Assembly: GCA_003402285.1 (NCBI GenBank)
Contig: QFXG01000031.1
Location: forward strand, 1 to 64,000
Length of the DNA: 64,000 nucleotides
From: Candidatus Nitrotoga sp. SPKER
GTDB lineage: Bacteria; Pseudomonadota; Gammaproteobacteria; Burkholderiales; Gallionellaceae
Direction: 5' to 3'
Every line of letters starts with the position of its first letter. Within the stretch, counting starts at the first letter, position 1. A program made the translations under genes and the position numbers. Of this stretch, positions 1 to 7,333 are shown in pieces. The notes beneath the pieces are model-generated. The model had not been told where the DNA came from, searched no databases, and worked only from the letters and a program-made list of their open reading frames with translations.

Positions 1-598
1 TGTCTCCAGAATAGGTCCGGGCGATGTTCTCCAATACACCAGCAGCCAACGCGTAAGCTTCGGTCCAGGGCAGTTTGATGAAGGGTTCTTTGCCGCGTTG
101 CAGGTATTTTTGATCCGGGAAGCCGTTTGCACCCGTCCGCGGATAGCCCGCTTCTGCCCAGGCCTTGAAGCCGGTTCTAACCATCGCGCCTTTAGGCCGT
201 CTGTCAGAGTAGGCCTTTCTGTTCATGACCATGCCCTTGTTACAGATCCGCGGCTCCCAACGGTGGCTGGAGCGGTTTCCGTCCATGTCTTCCGCATCTC
301 CATAGCCGTAAGACGGCGAGATGCGGATAACAACGTCATTCTTTACGTGAGCCTTAAGCAGGCAGTTGTGCGTGTCATTCGGCGCACAGAGAAATATAAA
401 TTCGCTGTCAACATGGAACATGTCCCGGTATACCTTCTCCCAGTCCCTATTCGGGTAAGACTTCAGAGGGTTGTCAACGACATACGGCTTCAGAAATGGT
501 GATGCTGCAAAGGCATTATTGGCCATTACAGCGAGTCCGGCGGTGGCAGACAGCTTTAGAAAGCTGCGCCTGCCTATGTTGTTCTTGATTTCCATCAT
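1..598 (-). CDS. nxrA: Nitrite oxidoreductase alpha subunit-like, N-terminal part (cut by window edge)
   Basis: This is the first 199 residues of a molybdopterin oxidoreductase of the DMSO reductase superfamily (type II), cut by the window edge. Residues 10-31 form a Tat signal (GRRSFLKLS, then a hydrophobic stretch ending ANNAFA), so export across the membrane as a folded enzyme is expected. The Fe-S region shows C71-x3-D75-x3-C79 and C119, an Asp-for-Cys arrangement of the kind I associate with nitrite oxidoreductases. The blocks CAPNDTHNCLLKAHVKN and MVRTGFKAWAEAGYPR match NxrA as I remember it. The start at 598 follows a GGGGTG ribosome site; a second ATG follows immediately. In cells it would oxidise nitrite to nitrate with NxrB and NxrC, whose genes would lie beyond the edge. 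A related perchlorate, selenate or nitrate reductase is the alternative. Confidence 0.75.
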   Translation of the reverse strand, partial: MMEIKNNIGRRSFLKLSATAGLAVMANNAFAASPFLKPYVVDNPLKSYPNRDWEKVYRDMFHVDSEFIFLCAPNDTHNCLLKAHVKNDVVIRISPSYGYGDAEDMDGNRSSHRWEPRICNKGMVMNRKAYSDRRPKGAMVRTGFKAWAEAGYPRTGANGFPDQKYLQRGKEPFIKLPWTEAYALAAGVLENIARTYSGD

Positions 599-1520
599 TT
601 AGTCACCCCTATGTTAATTTAAATTAAATTATTTCTTAACTTTTTGTTGATCAATGGGTTGCATTCATCAACATCGATTAATGCCTATTCTCAATGCAGT
701 AAGTTGGCTGATTTAGTTCTGCCGATTTTGCTGAGCCGCATAGTCAAGATAGTTCTTTAGATTAAGATTCCAAATTGAAAAAAATATCGCGTAAATTATA
801 AAATTGCTATCTCTTCAAATTTCAATAAATACGTTATAGATAAATCCCAACGCCGAAACAGTATGAGCGTGCTATTTGGGTTTGTATGTATAGCTCCTGA
901 CATATAAAAAAATAAATATTGTGCTCATTTCATAACTCATACCTAGCTTATCTTCATTGCCTTTTTAGCAAATATTCACCTATAAATTTCTAACCAATAA
1001 ACCATCATCTTTAGAAGAAGAAAGACGTATCGTGAGCAAAAATATGAGTGTTTTCACGCTACAATTTGAAATTGCTTATCACTACACTTTCTCTTTAAAA
1101 TGTCGATCGAAATTTGCAATTGCTTTTACCCGACACGTAGCTGCATTTATGTTGACTCATTAACCTTGTATAAGCAGGCTACAAAAATAGCGCGCTGTTA
1201 TCTTTCAAATCAGGCACAATGTTTCTATAACTGAATAAATACTAAAGAAAGAAATACCGAAGAGAATACAAATATGAAAGTGTGAGAACTTCTAGAAATT
1301 TAGGATAGGTACTTTATGTACTTCAGTACACCAAAGAACGGAAGAAATGTTCGAGCAAGATGTTGGAGCAGCATTATTGGAGCCTAAGCTGGACGACTAT
1401 TCAATAATGAAACTAAAATTAAGACACGTCGTTTAATTAATGAATATTTTGTTTCACAATACTAGTCAGTTTTATTCCCCATAAGGAAATTCAACATGCA
1501 CAGGTTTTTAGGAGGTAATT
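599..1520. promoter_or_regulatory. AT-rich intergenic region upstream of nxrA and the AraC-type gene
   Basis: About 920 bases without a convincing gene. It must hold the nxrA promoter (reading left) and that of the AraC-type gene (reading right). An 8-bp palindrome TTGATCAA lies at 647-654, about 50 bases upstream of the nxrA start. It resembles an FNR-type half-site arrangement, and GTTGAT/ATCAAC repeats flank it, so it could be a target of the Crp/Fnr-type regulator encoded nearby; that is inference. A 29-codon ORF at 1347-1436 is too short to call. A 9-codon ORF with a good ribosome site (AAGGA before ATG at 1496) ends at 1525, beside the AraC-type gene. Confidence 0.4.
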
Positions 1521-1607
1521 ATTAGCTCCCCTCACCAGCTCGCACCAGGTGTTTGCGGAAATACGCCTGACCCTGACCAATCTGACCTTCCCGTAGTAAC
1601 AAAGAGA

Positions 1608-2381
1608 GTGAGTCCACCCAAAGGTTGGACCATTGAAAATCACACTCATGAACGGGGGCAATTGCTTTGTATCATCTCCGGCAACATGCGCGTTATAACC
1701 GACGAAGGATCTTGGATTACGCCACCGGGCCAAGCATGCTGGGTTCCCAGTGAAGCAAATCATTTGGTAACCTTCTCACAGTCCTCAGAGTTTCGAACAA
1801 TTTCTATTCGTGCTGACCTGCTTACTGACCTTCCCAAAAAATGTTGTGTCATAAAACTTTCTCCATTGCTTAGAGAGCTAATACTTACTGCAATCAAAAT
1901 TGGTTGGGACTATCGACTTGAAAGCTATGAGGCAAGACTAATGCAATTGCTCATTGAAAAAATCTCCTTGGAAGAGGAAACCCCATTTTTTATACCCGAA
2001 GGCCGCGATTCAAGACTTAAAAAAGTAACATCCGCCATGCATGAAAATGTACGAATAGACTACACTTTAAATCATTGGAGCAATGTCGCAGGTGCCAGTC
2101 CGAGAACTCTGGCGAGACTGTTTGAGCTCGAAATGGGAATGTCATTCTCAACTTGGCGACAGCAGCTATGCCTGCTACGCGGGATAGAAATGCTACTTAA
2201 AGGTCAAAGCATAACTAATACAGCTTTTATGCTGGGGTATAGTAGTGCTGGCAATTTTACATCTATGTTTACTCAAGCGATGAGCAAATCACCTACTGCT
2301 TACCTTAAAGATTGGAGTACTGAGCAAGTAAAAGAACCTTTCAATAAACCTTTTGAATTTCCTCATAAAAAATATAAATAA
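1608..2381 (+). CDS. AraC-family transcriptional regulator
   Basis: It has an N-terminal cupin-type sensor (HTHERGQLLCI, residues 13-23) and a C-terminal pair of helix-turn-helix motifs (residues about 140-235; VAGASPRTLARLF and NTAFMLGYSSAGNFTSMF). The nearest usable start in frame is GTG at 1608, which has no good ribosome site. The frame stays open back to 1512 and a perfect GGAGG lies at 1511-1515, five bases before an ATT codon at 1521. A non-canonical AUU start or an upstream frameshift is therefore possible and would add about 29 residues. It is divergent from nxrA, so control of nitrite oxidation genes is an attractive but unproven role. Confidence 0.85.
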   Translation: MSPPKGWTIENHTHERGQLLCIISGNMRVITDEGSWITPPGQACWVPSEANHLVTFSQSSEFRTISIRADLLTDLPKKCCVIKLSPLLRELILTAIKIGWDYRLESYEARLMQLLIEKISLEEETPFFIPEGRDSRLKKVTSAMHENVRIDYTLNHWSNVAGASPRTLARLFELEMGMSFSTWRQQLCLLRGIEMLLKGQSITNTAFMLGYSSAGNFTSMFTQAMSKSPTAYLKDWSTEQVKEPFNKPFEFPHKKYK

Positions 2382-2464
2382 CACTTGCGTGGCTCAAAAA
2401 ATGATTTAGATATGTTTTTTCATTAGTTTTACGCGCGTGCCGACGTCCGAAAGTTATTTTTCAT

Positions 2465-3235
2465 TTAGCTTACCAGATCCATCTTCTTATTTTGTACGCG
2501 ATCCAACGGCTGGGGATAATAGGCCGATTCACATCGCGAATGAATAAGACGGTTACTGCATTCGCAAGCGGTCTGTTCGAGCCGAGCTCGATCCAAAATT
2601 CTTAAATGACCACGACTATATTGAATCAATCCACGCTCTTGAAACTCATTCGCTACAACACTCACACTTGGCCTACATACACCAAGCATGCCGGCAAGAA
2701 ATTCCTGCGTTAGATAAAACGCATTTCCGTCCACTCGATCATGCGTAACCAGTAATCTACGGGCAAATCTCTGCTCAAGTGTATGTAGCCGATTACAAAC
2801 AATAGACTGTGCCATCTGATTCATATAAGCATGTGCATAACGTTCAGTAATAAGCCTCAGAGACGTATTACCTGTAATCGCCGCTTTAAAATCACTCACT
2901 CGCATGCGCAAGCTGCTACCTTCAACCTGGCAAATTACAGTTTCAACTGAATGCGTACTATTTATGAGAATTTCCATCCCGGTAAAACCTTCATTGCCCA
3001 CCGCACTTATTTCAATCGCAGAACCATCTGCCATGTAGGAAAGAACCGAAAGTACAGCAGTACATGGAAAGTAAATATATCCAATCCGTGTATTTTTTTG
3101 GGCAAGTACATCCCTCAAAGACAAATGTACAAGCTCCAGACGTGGCAATAAATTTCGGTAGTCGTCTTCCGACAACATCGAAAGTAAAAAATTATTACAC
3201 ATACGTACTGACTGGATATTGTTTAGTGTGGCCAT
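2465..3235 (-). CDS. Crp/Fnr-family transcriptional regulator
   Basis: This 256-residue protein has a cyclic-nucleotide-binding-like beta barrel (residues about 20-130, including VGNEGFTGMEIL) and a C-terminal Crp-type winged helix (LTQEFLAGMLGVCRPSVSVVANEFQERGLI). No Fnr-type four-cysteine N-terminus is present, so oxygen sensing through a 4Fe-4S cluster is unlikely. The ATG at 3235 is chosen because GGGGAAAC precedes it; an in-frame GTG at 3274 has no such site. It stands alone between a convergent AraC-type gene and the DUF2383 gene. Similar regulators answer to redox or nitrogen-oxide signals; the ligand cannot be read from sequence. Confidence 0.88.
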   Translation of the reverse strand: MATLNNIQSVRMCNNFLLSMLSEDDYRNLLPRLELVHLSLRDVLAQKNTRIGYIYFPCTAVLSVLSYMADGSAIEISAVGNEGFTGMEILINSTHSVETVICQVEGSSLRMRVSDFKAAITGNTSLRLITERYAHAYMNQMAQSIVCNRLHTLEQRFARRLLVTHDRVDGNAFYLTQEFLAGMLGVCRPSVSVVANEFQERGLIQYSRGHLRILDRARLEQTACECSNRLIHSRCESAYYPQPLDRVQNKKMDLVS

Positions 3236-3390
3236 ATTGTTTCCCCAAGAAGATAACCGTAGTTGCACAATCACAGAACTTCATATTTCTAATTAGCAAT
3301 TTTATTTAGCACCTAATGAAGTGTTCTGATACTTCATTCACTCCTACAATGCGTAGATAAATGCTCGGGTTGTAATTTCTCTATACATAT

Positions 3391-3792
3391 TCATTCGTTT
3401 GCCCACGAACTCAAAGATGATGTAGTGGGAGAAAAGGATTTCTGAGGAGAATCCTCTAGATCAAAAATACACATATTCATCTCTCCTACTAAAATTCTGC
3501 GGATACCCCGATTAATGAGCGGCCTGAGATCACTTGGTATATCTTCCTTAAGCGCTTTGTCATAAGCTTTTAAGGTGTAGCTACTACTATTAATATCTGA
3601 ATAGACACCATACCGACTCATAGCAGCTTCCAATTCACGAATGGTTGCTTCGCAGTCGTGCATACGTGTCTGAAAAAAAAATTTTAGCTCTTCACTCTCA
3701 ATGGTCTCTGCACAGATCTTAAAATCTTCAGCATCATTGCGTGAAATTTCAATTAGATCATTTAGTACTGTTACAATTTTTTTGATTTCCAT
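3391..3792 (-). CDS. DUF2383 (PA2169-type) four-helix-bundle protein, shortened
   Basis: The 133 residues begin like the PA2169/DUF2383 family (TVLNDLIEISRNDAEDFK, then LKFFFQTRMHDCEATIREL). Family members are usually about 150 residues, and the middle part that normally forms the first half of helix three is missing here: the sequence passes from SRYGVYSDINSSS straight to AYDKALKEDIPSDLRPLI. The C-terminal tail after IFDLED is low in complexity and unlike the family. These proteins are ferritin-like bundles often induced under stress, with no firm biochemical role. Whether the internal loss inactivates it cannot be judged. Confidence 0.7.
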   Translation of the reverse strand: MEIKKIVTVLNDLIEISRNDAEDFKICAETIESEELKFFFQTRMHDCEATIRELEAAMSRYGVYSDINSSSYTLKAYDKALKEDIPSDLRPLINRGIRRILVGEMNMCIFDLEDSPQKSFSPTTSSLSSWANE

Positions 3793-4175
3793 TTCTTATT
3801 CTTACTCCTGCTAGTTCAAGCTTTGCCAGATCGTATGTATTAATTAAGACTCTTTCTTAAGACGTAACAAATTTAAAAAATAATTAAAGAGAGTTCTTAA
3901 CTAATCCAACGATCTTTAACACGCCCTTCTTGTAGTTAGCTTGCCTTCGCCTACCTTATAAGAAAAATATGTACAAACAATATGTAACAAGCTCACTCCT
4001 TCACCTATCTTGTGAAGCAAAGAGTGAGAATATAGTTTGCTAGAAAATGTAAATTAAAACTTCGGCAAAACTGACGTTAATGTAGGTTTACATGCCACAT
4101 TGATGTGAATTTATGACATAGCGCATAAATCAAGGGAAATAAATATGACTTGCATCGCTGCAAGCCATTGTTTAT
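3793..4175. other. Intergenic, AT-rich, no gene seen
   Basis: About 380 bases between the DUF2383 gene and the displaced tRNA end. It contains a loose inverted repeat (AAGACTCTTTCTTAAGA with TTAAAGAGAGTTCTTAA, 3846-3900). Just outside the attachment site a hairpin CTTGC-ATCGCT-GCAAG (4149-4164) probably was the original terminator of the tRNA-Met operon. Nothing else is supported. Confidence 0.4.
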
Positions 4176-4221
4176 TGGTGGGTGGTCAGGGACTTGAACC
4201 ACGGACCAAAGGATTATGAGT
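4176..4221. repeat. attL: displaced 3' end of tRNA-Met
   Basis: This copy matches 14142-14187 at 44 of 46 positions; the mismatches are at 4184 and 4201. The longest uninterrupted block is 20 bp (4202-4221). Position 4184 breaks the acceptor-stem pairing, as expected for a copy no longer under selection. Similarity continues leftward through the neighbouring hairpin, so the element's own attachment site also copied the tRNA terminator. Confidence 0.9.
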
Positions 4222-4319
4222 ACCCGAAAATACCTATTTATCAGTGTTGATCAATATTCCGTTATTTGTCAATTTCATTAAAAATCATATAAATACTATT
4301 CACGACGTTGCTATTAATG

Positions 4320-4349
4320 TTGATGGATATGCGTCCGCATTGATATAAT
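4320..4349 (+). promoter_or_regulatory. Probable integrase promoter
   Basis: TTGATG (4320-4325) and TATAAT (4344-4349) are separated by 18 bases. The expected start of transcription falls at the edge of the CCTACA repeats (4353-4371), so integrase binding there could repress its own gene; that is inference. Confidence 0.55.
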
Positions 4350-4352
4350 TTT

Positions 4353-4371
4353 CCTACACAGCCCCTACATG
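4353..4371 (+). repeat. Left end repeat (candidate integrase arm site)
   Basis: The 19 bp contain CCTACA twice, 11 bp apart, about one helical turn. The same 19 bp with one change (A to T in the centre) recur at 14067-14085 near the other end in the same orientation. Paired repeats inside both ends of a tyrosine-recombinase element usually are arm-type integrase or excisionase sites. Confidence 0.5.
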
Positions 4372-4385
4372 AAAAGGTAGACGGT

Positions 4386-5687
4386 ATGAAATGGGAAAAC
4401 TTCACGGCTGAACGAGTGGCAAACTTCAAATGCCAGCCTGATAAGAAGCAATCCATTTATTGGGATGGAAAAGAACCGGGGCTAGGGCTTCGCGTAACCT
4501 ATACCGGCACCAAGGCTTTCATATTTGAAACTGCCCTCAATGGTAAAACCATCCGCATGACGATTGGTGACAGCCGCACCTGGGGTATTGGTAACGCGCA
4601 AAGGGAAGCCAAACGCCTCAAAGCAATGACCGACCAAGGTATAGACCCCCGACAAGTGATAGCGGACGGGATTGCTGCCAAGAAAAAAGAAGCCGCTGCC
4701 TTAAGTGCAAAAGAAGTTCGCGAAACCATCACTTTGGGCATGATGTGGCCAGAATATATTTCTGCTAAGCAGTCAAAATGGGGTGCGTTGCACCTTCATG
4801 ATCATATAAAGGCCATGCAAACAGGTGGAGAGAAAAGAACCCGAAGCCACAAGTTAACTGAGCCTGGCGCGCTTGCTTCACTGGCAACACTTCGCTTAGT
4901 AGACTTAACGCCCGAACTCATGGCGGAATGGGGAAAGGTTGAAGGGGCAAAACGACCGGCGCGCGCACGCAATGCCCGGACCTTGTTGAGCACGTTCCTG
5001 AACTGGTGTGCTGCGCATCCTACCTACAAAGATATCGTTACCAGCAATTCTGCTCAGAGTCCCAAAGCCAGAGAGCACCTCGGAAAACCCAAGCCAAAAA
5101 ATGACGCGCTGCAACGTGAACAATTGCCCGCATGGTTTGCCGCAGTAAAGCATATTGGAAACTTTGTTATTTCAAGCTACTTGCAAGCCCTGTTATTGAC
5201 CGGTGCAAGACCTAATGAATTGATAACCACGCGCTGGATCGATGTCGATTTCCAGTGGAACAGCTTGACTATTAAAGACAAGGTGGAAGGAATGCGAGTT
5301 ATTCCCTTAACGCCTTATGTGGCGCACATATTGTCCACCCTGCCCCGCCGTAATGAGTGGGTTTTCTCAAGCCTAACTGCGGCAAGCGGGCATTTAGTAG
5401 AGCCTCGTATTGCTCATGATAAGGCCTGTGCGATTGCTGGTTTAGATGTGACACTGCATGGGTTGCGTCGAAGCTTTGCCAGCTTGTGCGAATGGATAGA
5501 AATGCCTGTTGGTATTGCTGCGCAGATTCAGGGACACAAGCCGCAAGGGGTGCGAGAAAAACACTACATCCGCCGACCGCTCGACCTTTTGAGAATGTGG
5601 CACGTCAAAATTGAAGCGTGGATACTTGAGCAGGCGGGTATTGAATTTATGGCGGGGCAAACTGGGTTGCGGGTGGTGAAATCTTAA
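4386..5687 (+). CDS. int: Tyrosine recombinase integrase
   Basis: The 433 residues have the layout of P4-type phage integrases: an N-terminal arm-binding DUF4102-like part (WDGKEPGLGLRVTYTGTKAF), a core-binding middle, and a C-terminal catalytic domain. Catalytic residues are visible: Arg in TGARPNEL (about 276), His and Arg in HGLRR (about 360), His in QGHKP and the nucleophile Tyr in HYIRRP (about 397). The ATG at 4386 follows AAGG. It sits about 165 bp from attL, as expected for an enzyme that integrates its own element into tRNA-Met. The protein is full length with all key residues, so it may be active. Confidence 0.95.
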   Translation: MKWENFTAERVANFKCQPDKKQSIYWDGKEPGLGLRVTYTGTKAFIFETALNGKTIRMTIGDSRTWGIGNAQREAKRLKAMTDQGIDPRQVIADGIAAKKKEAAALSAKEVRETITLGMMWPEYISAKQSKWGALHLHDHIKAMQTGGEKRTRSHKLTEPGALASLATLRLVDLTPELMAEWGKVEGAKRPARARNARTLLSTFLNWCAAHPTYKDIVTSNSAQSPKAREHLGKPKPKNDALQREQLPAWFAAVKHIGNFVISSYLQALLLTGARPNELITTRWIDVDFQWNSLTIKDKVEGMRVIPLTPYVAHILSTLPRRNEWVFSSLTAASGHLVEPRIAHDKACAIAGLDVTLHGLRRSFASLCEWIEMPVGIAAQIQGHKPQGVREKHYIRRPLDLLRMWHVKIEAWILEQAGIEFMAGQTGLRVVKS

Positions 5688-5711
5688 AGAAAAAACCCGC
5701 CGAAGCGGGTT
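5688..5711 (-). terminator. Terminator between integrase and exported-protein gene
   Basis: The stem AACCCGC/GCGGGTT (5694-5700 with 5705-5711) and CGAA loop are preceded by a run of A, which becomes a T run on the minus strand. It mainly serves the convergent gene at 5734-6171 and may stop integrase transcription too. Confidence 0.8.
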
Positions 5712-5733
5712 AAAGTGTATACCAGCAGTTTAA

Positions 5734-6171
5734 TCAACTGCCAGATGGTGTACTGGATTTCCCAGCAGCGCCGGTAGGATCCATAGCATCATCGCGGTTT
5801 TCAATTTTCAGCCTTTCTTGATTCAAAACTTTTCCAGATGCTCCCTTATCTTTCCCTGGATTTCCTGTCTGACTATAATTACCTGGGTTATTCGAGGTTC
5901 CGCTTTTAGTGCTTTCACTATGTGTGCGACCACTTGCACCAGTGTTAACATTTTGGTGATCCTTATCATCCCTCATATCAGAGGAGCGTTCCATGCTCTT
6001 AGGGTCTTTTCCATCATCATTCATTTTATTTCTTACAGTTCCGCTACTGTCATATTGGTGAGTTTTATAATATGCGTTGGCATCTGTATTTAATTTTGAA
6101 TCAGCGTGGGCTAATGTTGTACCAAAAACAAAGCAAGAAACAATCACTACACTCTTTAATTTATTTTTCAT
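5734..6171 (-). CDS. Exported low-complexity hydrophilic protein, function unknown
   Basis: The 145 residues start with a signal peptide (MKNKLKSVVIVSCFVFGTTL, cut near AHA-DS). The rest is polar and poor in hydrophobic residues, rich in Asp, Asn, Lys, Ser and Gly, which suggests a disordered periplasmic or secreted product. GGAG precedes the ATG by eight bases. It is the only minus-strand gene within the element and sits between the integrase and the leader region, a usual place for a cargo gene. No family is recognised. Confidence 0.65.
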   Translation of the reverse strand: MKNKLKSVVIVSCFVFGTTLAHADSKLNTDANAYYKTHQYDSSGTVRNKMNDDGKDPKSMERSSDMRDDKDHQNVNTGASGRTHSESTKSGTSNNPGNYSQTGNPGKDKGASGKVLNQERLKIENRDDAMDPTGAAGKSSTPSGS

Positions 6172-6300
6172 TTTTGTAACTCCATTTAAAAGTTTTAAGG
6201 AAAATTTCTTAAATCGACATCACTGAGGTATGCAGCTATCAAGAGTTGTATCCGAATAGTTATTGGGAAACTCTGAATACAATTTAGCAAAGAATATTAA

Positions 6301-6367
6301 AGTTGGTCTGTGCGTTAGGGCACTTGTTATCTTGATTAATAAACGTTCTTCACCGCACAGACCAACT
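6301..6367. repeat. 14-bp perfect inverted repeat with 39-base loop
   Basis: AGTTGGTCTGTGCG (6301-6314) is the exact reverse complement of 6354-6367. The loop is AT-rich. It lies at the start of the long leader before the element's main operon, so it may be an operator for a dimeric repressor or a stem in an early transcript. Confidence 0.75.
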
Positions 6368-6440
6368 GCTACAAATTATTTATTGTGTAATTGTTCTCTG
6401 CTACTTGCTCTAGTGTGTAAATAGACCAAGTCCCTATAAG

Positions 6441-6533
6441 CGCTCTAGGCCTCCTCTTGGGCACGCATTTAGTGGAGAACCTTGGTGTTCTCCACTTATG
6501 CTCTCTTTCTACCCCGACTGAGAGCGTTTTTTT
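6441..6533 (+). ncRNA. Structured leader RNA ending in an intrinsic terminator
   Basis: A 10-bp hairpin (AGTGGAGAAC at 6471-6480 with GTTCTCCACT at 6487-6496) is followed by a terminator stem GCTCTC (6500-6505)/GAGAGC (6520-6525), then seven T (6527-6533). An upstream CGCTCT (6441-6446) can pair with the same AGAGCG (6521-6526), so two folds compete for the terminator arm. This looks like a short regulatory RNA or attenuator resembling the transcription-termination immunity of P4-like satellites. No Rfam family is recognised by eye. Confidence 0.5.
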
Positions 6534-6557
6534 ATCTCGTAATTTTCATAAAATCGC

Positions 6558-6585
6558 TTGACAACTCCAACCTTTAAAGTTTAGT
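6558..6585 (+). promoter_or_regulatory. Possible promoter for the second leader and main operon
   Basis: A consensus TTGACA is at 6558-6563. The best -10 candidates 16-17 bases later are weak (TTTAGT or TTAGTC). Structured RNA begins directly downstream. Confidence 0.35.
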
Positions 6586-6634
6586 CTCCTTCTGTCGCTG
6601 GAATCAGCGATACGGGTGTGAGATCCCGGAATCA

Positions 6635-6667
6635 ATGCGGAAATAGCCGCATCACGCGGCATTTTTT
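6635..6667 (+). terminator. Attenuator-like terminator with competing hairpin
   Basis: GCCGC (6646-6650)/GCGGC (6656-6660) followed by ATTTTTTT forms an intrinsic terminator. ATGCGG (6635-6640) can instead pair with CCGCAT (6647-6652), which would destroy it. The two alternatives are mutually exclusive, as in attenuators. Confidence 0.6.
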
Positions 6668-6695
6668 TCGTCTGTAGTATGGCCATACCCTTTTT

Positions 6696-6770
6696 GGGCG
6701 GGCCGTGCAGGGAGCCGAAAGGCTCACTGGCTCATTGATCCAGCATCTCACCCCTGTACGGTACCCGCCC
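6696..6770 (+). ncRNA. C4-like antisense RNA fold
   Basis: A long stem pairs GGGCGGG (6696-6702) with CCCGCCC (6764-6770) and CCGTGCAGGG (6703-6712) with CCCTGTACGG (6752-6761). Inside are GAGCC-GAAA-GGCTC (GNRA tetraloop, 6712-6725) and a CTGG/CCAG hairpin (6727-6743), giving a three-way junction. GGGTGTGAGAT upstream (6614-6624) is complementary, with a 2-base bulge, to ATCTCACCC here. The fold and sequence (CCGTGCAGGGAGCC, CCCTGTACGG) resemble phage C4 antisense RNAs, which shut down phage genes by pairing near their ribosome sites. The family call is from memory. Confidence 0.6.
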
Positions 6771-6823
6771 TCCCTGCAACATTGGGGGGAGCGGAAATTT
6801 AAACCCGCTACTAAGGAGTAATC

Positions 6824-7333
6824 ATGAGCACATCCACATCCCCAGAATCATCCGCACCAAAATGCCCCCGCCTCGTTCAACTTGAAGATTACAAAAAACT
6901 ACATTTTTCTGCCTCCGATCAAATTTATGATGTCCATTCTCAAGCAGTTGCGGCATTAGCGTTACTCAATCAATGTGAAATTCCTATAAACGTAAGTGAT
7001 GTAAGTTTACTCATACGTGTGTTAACTCAACTCGAAAAATGGCCAGAATTGTGGCCGAAGACGTTGATATCGAATTTTTCCGGATTGAGAGAGCAAATCA
7101 TGGATAAGGCCGCCGAAATTCCAGCCCACTTTGCATACCAACCGCAAAAAAACGAATTATGGTTAAGAATGGCGGGCCGTCTGAATATATCAACCTGTCA
7201 CACTCTGGAATTCCTGGGGCTTTCAGCGACCCGCGAGTATTTCTTTTGCGTAAGGATGACCCGCGCGCTTACTGCTTTGTGGACACGGGGGGTCACGCAT
7301 TCCAAGCATTCGATGGCCCTACTTTTGTCGTGA
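6824..7333 (+). CDS. First gene of the element's operon, zero-frame product, unknown function
   Basis: The start has a good ribosome site (AAGGAG). Residues 1-110 look like genuine protein (QLEDYKKLHFSASDQIYDVH and a helical middle). The last 60 residues, read beyond a run of seven A, look like out-of-frame translation (CHTLEFLGLSATREYFFCV). The coherent continuation lies in the -1 frame (7153-7434). The slippery heptamer A-AAA-AAC is at 7147-7153 with AAA and AAC as zero-frame codons. The gene is therefore either decoded by programmed -1 frameshifting (203-residue product) or carries a homopolymer frameshift. Position after the C4-like RNA suggests that RNA controls it. No family recognised. 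Confidence 0.6.
   Translation: MSTSTSPESSAPKCPRLVQLEDYKKLHFSASDQIYDVHSQAVAALALLNQCEIPINVSDVSLLIRVLTQLEKWPELWPKTLISNFSGLREQIMDKAAEIPAHFAYQPQKNELWLRMAGRLNISTCHTLEFLGLSATREYFFCVRMTRALTALWTRGVTHSKHSMALLLS

Noticed and set aside
98-502. Plus-strand frame of 134 codons at the left edge
   Set aside because: It is antisense to the clear NxrA-like reading frame with Tat signal and Cys ligands.
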